A stretch of DNA of 10,832 bases from assembly GCF_002422095.1 (NCBI RefSeq), contig NZ_DITB01000123.1, positions 205 to 11,036 on the forward strand. The letters are read 5' to 3'. Of the stretch, positions 6,681-10,832 are shown one piece after another. The notes beneath the pieces were generated by a model, which worked only from the letters and a program-made list of their open reading frames with translations, searched no databases and was not told the origin of the DNA. A program made the translations under genes and the position numbers. Numbering within the stretch: position 1 is the first letter of the stretch; every line of letters begins with the position of its first letter. The DNA comes from Flavobacterium sp. UBA6195 (GTDB lineage: Bacteria > Bacteroidota > Bacteroidia > Flavobacteriales > Flavobacteriaceae).

Positions 6681-6714
6681 AAACAAAAAATCCCAAGACA
6701 AAGTCTTAGGATTT
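6681..6714 (-). terminator. Intrinsic terminator downstream of the dual-domain PPIase gene
   Basis: On the minus strand AAATCC-T-AAGAC, a 3-base loop and GTCTT-G-GGATTT form an 11-bp stem with one internal mismatch. It is followed by a T-rich run (6690 down to 6681, TTTTTTGTTT). It lies 56 bases beyond the PPIase stop at 6771. Confidence 0.8.
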
Positions 6715-6740
6715 CAAATTTTAAAATCTATCTTATTAAA

Positions 6741-6764
6741 GTACAGACAGGTCGCGACCTGTCC
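6741..6764. repeat. Palindromic repeat element, copy 2
   Basis: GTACA followed by GACAGGTCGCGACCTGTC and C; it matches copy 1 (5738-5761) at 23 of 24 bases in the same orientation. It begins 6 bases beyond the PPIase stop codon, between that gene and its terminator. Confidence 0.85.
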
Positions 6765-6770
6765 TGAAAA

Positions 6771-7703
6771 TTATTTCACATCCATTAATTCCACATCAAA
6801 AACTAAAGTTGCATCTGGTGGAATTACGCCTCCAGCACCTCTTGAACCGTATCCTAAATAAGATGGAATTACAAAACGTGCTTTGTCTCCCACTTTCAAT
6901 AAAGCAATACCTTCGTCCCAACCTTCGATAACTTGTCCAACACCTAAAGTGAAGTCAATTGGTTGTTTTCTTTTGTATGAAGAATCAAAAACTTGTCCAT
7001 TTTCTAATGCTCCTTGATAGTGAACTGATACTTTTTTACCTTTTTCAGCTTGTTTACCAGTTCCTTTTTGGATGATTTGGTAACGTAAACCACTTTCAGT
7101 CTTTTGAAAACCAGCGGCTAATTTTTCCAAAGCTTCCTCTGCCATTTTTTTTTGCTCAGCAATTCTTTTCTCTCTTGAACCTTCAAATGTTCTGAACGCT
7201 TCGATAGCATTCCATTTTTGAGCTTCTTCTCCTACTCTTACAATTTCTAATGAATCAATTGTATCTCCTTGTGCAATAGCATCCACTACATCTTGTCCTT
7301 CAACAACGTGACCAAAAACAGTGTGTTTTCCGTCTAACCAAGCCGTTTCTATATGTGTAATGAAGAATTGAGAACCATTAGTTCCAGGTCCAGCATTAGC
7401 CATCGATAAAACTCCAGGTCCATCGTGACGTAAAGTTGGGTGAAACTCATCATCAAAGTTGTAACCAGGACCACCCGTTCCTTGCCCTTGTGGACATCCA
7501 CCTTGTATCATAAAATCAGGAATTACACGGTGAAATTTTAATCCGTCATAATATGGCTTTCCCATCGGACGAGCTGAATTTTCTAATTGACCTTCTGCTA
7601 ATCCTACGAAATTTCCAACCGTTCCTGGTGTTAAATCGTGCGTTAATTTTGCTAAAATAGTACCTTTTGAAGTATTGAATTTAGCGTATATTCCGTTTTC
7701 CAT
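6771..7703 (-). CDS. Dual-domain peptidyl-prolyl isomerase (cyclophilin-FKBP fusion)
   Basis: This 310-residue protein joins two unrelated prolyl isomerase folds. Residues 1-165 are a cyclophilin: KFHRVIPDFMIQGG (56-69, catalytic R59), NGSQFFIT (109-116), W122 and GKHTVFG (125-131). A charged helical linker follows (about 166-200). Residues 204-310 are an FKBP domain: VSVHYQGALENGQVFDSS (225-242), VGQVIEGWDEGI (255-266), YLGYGSRGAGGVIPPDATLVFDVEL. The active-site aromatics Y229, F239, W262 and Y285 are present. There is no signal peptide, so it should act in the cytosol in protein folding. Dual-family immunophilins in the cyclophilin-first order have been described from Flavobacterium. The gene is monocistronic with its own promoter and terminator, and diverges from the methyltransferase gene. 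Confidence 0.95.
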   Translation of the reverse strand: MENGIYAKFNTSKGTILAKLTHDLTPGTVGNFVGLAEGQLENSARPMGKPYYDGLKFHRVIPDFMIQGGCPQGQGTGGPGYNFDDEFHPTLRHDGPGVLSMANAGPGTNGSQFFITHIETAWLDGKHTVFGHVVEGQDVVDAIAQGDTIDSLEIVRVGEEAQKWNAIEAFRTFEGSREKRIAEQKKMAEEALEKLAAGFQKTESGLRYQIIQKGTGKQAEKGKKVSVHYQGALENGQVFDSSYKRKQPIDFTLGVGQVIEGWDEGIALLKVGDKARFVIPSYLGYGSRGAGGVIPPDATLVFDVELMDVK

Positions 7704-7728
7704 GCTTTTATTTTTAAATTTGAAAGTG

Positions 7729-7736
7729 CAAAATTA
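7729..7736 (-). promoter_or_regulatory. Promoter -7 element TAATTTTG for the PPIase gene
   Basis: A perfect TAnnTTTG on the minus strand, 25 bases upstream of the ATG at 7703; it predicts a leader of about 20 bases. No clear -33 element is seen at the usual spacing. Confidence 0.55.
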
Positions 7737-7749
7737 CAAAATTAATTGG

Positions 7750-7757
7750 TAGTTTTG
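7750..7757 (+). promoter_or_regulatory. Promoter -7 element TAGTTTTG for the methyltransferase gene
   Basis: A perfect TAnnTTTG on the plus strand, 20 bases before the ATG at 7778. With the opposite-strand element at 7729-7736 it makes a compact divergent promoter pair in a 74-base gap. Confidence 0.5.
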
Positions 7758-7777
7758 ATAAACAAATACCAATTCGA

Positions 7778-8575
7778 ATGGAAGCTACTGATTACCTAAA
7801 TATCAACAAACAAACTTGGAATAATAAAGTAGAGGTTCATGTAAACTCTGATTTCTATGACATGGAAGGTTTTCTAAAAGGAAAATCAACCTTAAATTCG
7901 ATTGAACTGGATTTACTTGGTGATGTTACAAACAAAAAAATATTGCACTTACAATGTCATTTTGGTCAAGATACTATGACATTAGCCAGAATGGGCGCCA
8001 AAGCTACCGGAATCGATTTATCCGACAAGGCAATTGAAAAAGCGAAAGAAATCAACAATAAATTGAATTTAGACGCGACTTTCATTTGTTGTGATATTTA
8101 TGATTTACCAAATCATTTAGACGAAAAATTCGATATTGTTTTTACCAGTTATGGCACAATTGGTTGGTTTCCCGATTTAGACAAATGGGCAAAAATAATT
8201 TCGCATTTCTTAAAACCTGATGGAAAATTTGTCTTTACTGAATTTCACCCAGTAGTTTGGATGTTTGACAATGATTTTAAAGATGTTTTCTATAATTATT
8301 TCAATGTCGAACCTATTTTAGAAGAAGAATCTGGAACTTACGCTGATAAAGAAGCACCTCTAAATGCAAAAACCATCACTTGGAATCATCCAATTTCAGA
8401 AGTCTTAAACGCTTTGATTCAAAATGGATTGGTAATTAATTGTTTTAACGAATTCGATTATTCTCCTTACAATTGTTTCAATCAAACCGAAGAATTTGAA
8501 CCAAATAAATTCCGAATCAAGCACTTGGAAAACAAAATTCCAATGGTGTATTCGCTTTCGGCAACTAAAAAATAA
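7778..8575 (+). CDS. Class I SAM-dependent methyltransferase, substrate unknown
   Basis: The 265-residue protein has a Rossmann-type methyltransferase core. Motif I is KILHLQCHFGQDTMTLA (54-70), in which HFGQ replaces the classic GxGxG as in one known subgroup. The acidic ribose-binding residue lies in ATGIDLS (D80), motif II/III at FICCDIYDLP (102-111, D106), and motif IV/V at FDIVFTSYGTIGWFPDLDKW, then LKPDGKFVFTEFHPV (145-159). The C-terminal part (about 165-265) is more variable and probably recognises the substrate. Small-molecule methylation is typical of this subgroup, but the target cannot be told. It starts from its own promoter and ends 17 bases before trmD; co-transcription with trmD is likely in addition to the trmD promoter. 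Confidence 0.9.
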   Translation: MEATDYLNINKQTWNNKVEVHVNSDFYDMEGFLKGKSTLNSIELDLLGDVTNKKILHLQCHFGQDTMTLARMGAKATGIDLSDKAIEKAKEINNKLNLDATFICCDIYDLPNHLDEKFDIVFTSYGTIGWFPDLDKWAKIISHFLKPDGKFVFTEFHPVVWMFDNDFKDVFYNYFNVEPILEEESGTYADKEAPLNAKTITWNHPISEVLNALIQNGLVINCFNEFDYSPYNCFNQTEEFEPNKFRIKHLENKIPMVYSLSATKK

Positions 8576-8580
8576 ACTCC

Positions 8581-8588
8581 TATCTTTG
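8581..8588 (+). promoter_or_regulatory. trmD promoter -7 element TATCTTTG
   Basis: A perfect TAnnTTTG ends only 4 bases before the trmD ATG (8593). A start site at the usual distance would fall on or next to the initiation codon, which implies a leaderless or nearly leaderless mRNA. Confidence 0.5.
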
Positions 8589-8592
8589 CAGC

Positions 8593-9270
8593 ATGCGAAT
8601 TGATATTATTACCGTTTTACCCGAATTAATGCGAAGTCCATTTGAGGCTTCCATCATGAAACGCGCCATTCAGAAAGGATTGGTCGAAGTCCATTTTCAC
8701 AACTTAAGAGATTACACTACAAATAAACAACGAAGTGTAGACGATTATCAGTTTGGTGGTGGCGCTGGTATGGTAATGATGGTGCAACCTATCGACGATT
8801 GTATTTCGAAACTAAAAAGCGAAAGATCCTACGACGAAATCATTTACATGACGCCTGATGGTGAAACCCTAAATCAAAAAATGGCCAATTCCATTTCGAT
8901 GTACGAAAACATCATGATTTTGTGCGGACATTATAAAGGTGTTGACCAACGCGTTCGCGATATGCACATTACGCGTGAAATTTCGATTGGTGATTATGTA
9001 TTAAGTGGTGGCGAAATTGGTGCTATCGTATTTTGTGATGCCATTATCCGATTAATTCCGGGTGTTTTAAGTGATGAAACTTCGGCTTTGACGGATAGTT
9101 TTCAAGACAATTTGTTATCACCTCCTATTTATACTCGTCCTGCCGAATACAAAGGATTAAAAGTTCCTGAAGTATTGTTGAGTGGCAACTTCGGAAAAAT
9201 TGAAAAATGGAGAGAAGAAATGGCGTATGAACATACCAAAAACAGACGCCCTGATTTGCTGGAAGAGTAA
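8593..9270 (+). CDS. trmD: tRNA (guanine37-N1)-methyltransferase TrmD
   Basis: TrmD methylates N1 of G37 next to the anticodon, using S-adenosylmethionine, and so prevents +1 frameshifting. The 225-residue product matches the family over its length. It starts MRIDIITVLPELM, has DDYQFGGGAGMVM (50-62), the knotted SAM site YMTPDG (85-90), CGHYKGVDQR (111-120) and SIGDYVLSGGE (131-141), the catalytic aspartate in TDSF (D168), YTRPAEYKG (180-188) and a C-terminal RRPDLL. In many bacteria the order is rpsP-rimM-trmD-rplS; here trmD-rplS adjacency is kept while rimM and rpsP are absent and a methyltransferase gene precedes it. The ATG is fixed by the conserved N terminus. Confidence 0.97.
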   Translation: MRIDIITVLPELMRSPFEASIMKRAIQKGLVEVHFHNLRDYTTNKQRSVDDYQFGGGAGMVMMVQPIDDCISKLKSERSYDEIIYMTPDGETLNQKMANSISMYENIMILCGHYKGVDQRVRDMHITREISIGDYVLSGGEIGAIVFCDAIIRLIPGVLSDETSALTDSFQDNLLSPPIYTRPAEYKGLKVPEVLLSGNFGKIEKWREEMAYEHTKNRRPDLLEE

Positions 9271-9304
9271 AATTGACATTTGAAAGAAAATTATCAATTA
9301 TTAA

Positions 9305-9336
9305 TTGTTAATTATTAAAATTATTTCATAAATTTG
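9305..9336 (+). promoter_or_regulatory. rplS promoter
   Basis: A perfect -7 element TAAATTTG (9329-9336) is preceded after 21 bases by TTG (9305-9307). The predicted start near 9342 leaves a leader of about 66 bases. It lies in AT-rich DNA between trmD and rplS, so rplS can be expressed independently. Confidence 0.6.
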
Positions 9337-9341
9337 CACCC

Positions 9342-9407
9342 ACTTTGAACCAACCTCTGGCGATAGACGTGTATGTTGCTTTGAATCAAACATTTATAAT
9401 TAAAACT
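9342..9407 (+). promoter_or_regulatory. rplS 5' leader, possible ribosomal-protein autoregulatory element
   Basis: This untranslated leader has more GC than its flanks and little Shine-Dalgarno character. CAAC and GTTG can pair around the segment containing TCTGGCGATAGACG, and TTTGA...TCAAA offers an outer stem. Structured leaders bound by their own product are known for several ribosomal protein operons, including proposals in flavobacteria. Assigning one here is inference from position and pairing only. Confidence 0.3.
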
Positions 9408-9764
9408 ATGTCAAATTTAGTTGATTTCGTAAATAACGAATTAGTTGCAAAAAAAGATTTTCCTGAGTTTGGTGCGGGTGATACAATCACTGTGTACTAC
9501 GAAATTAAAGAGGGTGAAAAAACTAGAACTCAGTTCTTCAAAGGAGTTGTAATCCAAAGAAGAGGCGCAGGAGCTACTGAAACTTTTACAATTCGTAAAA
9601 TGTCAGGTGCTATTGGTGTTGAGCGTATCTTCCCAGTAAACATGCCAGCTTTACAAAAAATTGAAGTGAACCAAAGAGGTAAAGTACGTAGAGCTCGTAT
9701 CTTCTACTTTAGAGATCTTACTGGTAAAAAAGCAAAAATCAAAGAAAGAAGATACAAAAACTAA
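9408..9764 (+). CDS. rplS: 50S ribosomal protein L19
   Basis: L19 sits at the 30S-50S interface of the ribosome. The 118-residue product has the normal length and hallmark segments: DFPEFGAGDTITVYYEIKEG (18-37), RTQFFKGVVIQRRGAG, FTIRKMSGAIGVERIFP and a basic tail with RARIFYFRDLTGKKAKIKER. An in-frame upstream TTG at 9345 would add 21 residues, but the family starts at the ATG used here, and the added stretch (NQPLAIDVYVALNQ) has no L19 counterpart. It follows trmD as in many bacteria, has its own promoter and is followed by a strong terminator. Confidence 0.97.
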   Translation: MSNLVDFVNNELVAKKDFPEFGAGDTITVYYEIKEGEKTRTQFFKGVVIQRRGAGATETFTIRKMSGAIGVERIFPVNMPALQKIEVNQRGKVRRARIFYFRDLTGKKAKIKERRYKN

Positions 9765-9783
9765 TTTGTACTTTCTCAAGTAT

Positions 9784-9814
9784 AAAAAGCCGCAACAATG
9801 TTGTGGCTTTTTTT
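9784..9814 (+). terminator. Intrinsic terminator after rplS
   Basis: AAAAAGCCGCAAC and GTTGTGGCTTTTT form a 13-bp stem (one G-U pair) with a 3-base loop, running into a T-run to 9814. It begins 20 bases after the rplS stop. The A-run on the other side could also let it work in reverse. Confidence 0.9.
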
Positions 9815-9870
9815 ATTGAATTTTATTCAAGATTTAAGCAAAATCGCCCCATTATTTCTTTCAAATTTCC

Positions 9871-9878
9871 TATATTTG
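9871..9878 (+). promoter_or_regulatory. icd promoter -7 element TATATTTG
   Basis: A perfect TAnnTTTG, 41 bases before the ATG at 9920; it predicts a leader of about 35 bases. No -33 TTTG is evident at standard spacing. Confidence 0.5.
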
Positions 9879-9919
9879 GCAGATTTTACAAATTATATTC
9901 AAACAAACACATAACATCC

Positions 9920-10832
9920 ATGTCTAATCAGTCTAAAATAATGTATACCATTACGGATGAAGCGCCTATGTTGGCAACACATTCGTTTTTACCTATTGTA
10001 AAAGCCTTTACAAAACCTGCTAATATCGCTATCGAAACGAGAGATATTTCTTTAGCGGGAAGAATTTTAGCTAACTTTCCAGAATTCTTAAAAGAAGATC
10101 AAAAAGTAGGTGACGCGCTTACCGAATTAGGGCAACTAGCTAACACCCCAGAAGCTAACATTATAAAATTACCAAACATTTCAGCTTCAGTAATTCAATT
10201 AAAAGAAGCTATTGCAGAATTACAATCACAAGGTTTCAATATTCCAAACTACCCAGAAGAGCCACAAAACGATACTGAAAAAGAAATCAAAGCAAAATAC
10301 GCTAAAGTTTTAGGTTCGGCTGTAAATCCAGTTTTACGTGAAGGAAACTCAGACAGAAGAGCACCAAAAGCAGTTAAAAACTACGCAAAAGCGAATCCGC
10401 ACAGAATGGGAACTTGGGCTTCAGATAGCAAAACTGAAGTAGCTCATATGAATTCTGGTGATTTCTACGGAACAGAAAACTCTACTACAGTTGAAAAAGA
10501 AGGAAAATTCAGAATCGTTTTCAATTCAGATAATGGAGCAACTACGGTTTTAAAAGATTTCTCAAATTTAAAAGCTGGTGAAGTTATTGATAGTTCGGTT
10601 ATGAACTTAAATGCTTTAAAAGAATTCACTAAAGCAACTATTACTGATGCTAAAGCGAAAAACGTAATGCTTTCTGCACATTTAAAAGCAACGATGATGA
10701 AGGTTTCGGATCCAATTATTTTTGGAGCTATCGTTGAAACGTTCTTTGCTGATGTGTATACAAAATATGCTGATTTATTCAAATCATTAGATATCAATCC
10801 AAACAATGGATTACAAGATTTATACAATAAAA
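9920..10832 (+). CDS. icd: Isocitrate dehydrogenase (NADP), monomeric type, 5' part (cut by window end)
   Basis: The enzyme oxidatively decarboxylates isocitrate to 2-oxoglutarate with NADP+ in the TCA cycle. The open frame of 304 codons has no stop before the window ends; family members are about 740 residues, so about 40% is present. Recognisable stretches are YTITDEAPMLAT (9-20), AIETRDISLAGRILANFPEF (37-56), the substrate-binding segment NPVLREGNSDRRAPKAVKNY (136-155), NPHRMGTWASDS (159-170) and LSAHLKATMMKVSDPIIFG (251-269). These belong to the monomeric family, unrelated in length to the dimeric enzyme. The ATG at 9920 fits the promoter; a second in-frame ATG at 9941 (MYTITDEAP) is possible and closer to some family starts. 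Confidence 0.95.
   Translation, partial: MSNQSKIMYTITDEAPMLATHSFLPIVKAFTKPANIAIETRDISLAGRILANFPEFLKEDQKVGDALTELGQLANTPEANIIKLPNISASVIQLKEAIAELQSQGFNIPNYPEEPQNDTEKEIKAKYAKVLGSAVNPVLREGNSDRRAPKAVKNYAKANPHRMGTWASDSKTEVAHMNSGDFYGTENSTTVEKEGKFRIVFNSDNGATTVLKDFSNLKAGEVIDSSVMNLNALKEFTKATITDAKAKNVMLSAHLKATMMKVSDPIIFGAIVETFFADVYTKYADLFKSLDINPNNGLQDLYNK

Noticed and set aside
9345..9407. TTG start extending rplS by 21 residues
   Set aside because: The extension has no counterpart in L19 and the conserved protein begins at the ATG at 9408.
10465..10827. 120-codon minus-strand open frame
   Set aside because: It is antisense to the clearly coding icd frame, which runs through to the window end.

Overview
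The window looks like AT-rich chromosomal DNA from a Flavobacterium-like member of the Bacteroidota. Three things support this. Perfect copies of the Bacteroidota -7 promoter element (TAnnTTTG) lie in front of several genes, and Shine-Dalgarno sequences are absent. The immunophilin has a cyclophilin-FKBP fusion architecture known from Flavobacterium. Cas9, the repeat and the housekeeping proteins are of flavobacterial type. I infer the genus from these features and have not confirmed it by any search.

Region 1 (1-5735) is a type II-C CRISPR-Cas locus. A long array of identical 36-bp repeats runs off the left edge; 23 spacers and 23 full repeats plus one partial are visible. Its crRNA-sense strand is minus, the same as cas9. 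Between array and cas9 lies a ParDE-type toxin-antitoxin pair, where cas1 and cas2 are usually found; neither is in the window. cas9 is an intact 1123-codon gene. Divergently from its 5' end runs a well-defined tracrRNA gene: promoter, anti-repeat, three hairpins, T9 terminator. The array end facing parE is capped by a large inverted repeat whose outer arm is a second, tracr-like anti-repeat.

Region 2 (5736-6770) is an accessory-looking interval. It holds one gene of unknown function (248 aa) bounded by two copies of a 24-bp palindromic element with core GACAGGTCGCGACCTGTC, plus an AT-rich upstream region containing an 11-bp-period direct repeat and a 22-bp perfect palindrome.

Region 3 (6771-10832) is ordinary housekeeping DNA. 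It has a cytosolic dual-domain peptidyl-prolyl isomerase (minus strand), a divergent class I SAM methyltransferase, trmD, rplS with its own promoter and leader, and the 5' part of a monomeric NADP-dependent isocitrate dehydrogenase that runs off the right edge.

In the CRISPR locus, tracrRNA and crRNA repeat should pair (16 bp perfect, a UU/UU bulge, then about 8 bp) to load Cas9. Two spacer pairs look like matches to diverged homologues of the same target gene, which suggests the array has kept acquiring against related invaders. The points most worth testing are the anti-repeat hairpin at the array boundary and the replacement of the adaptation genes by a toxin-antitoxin module.
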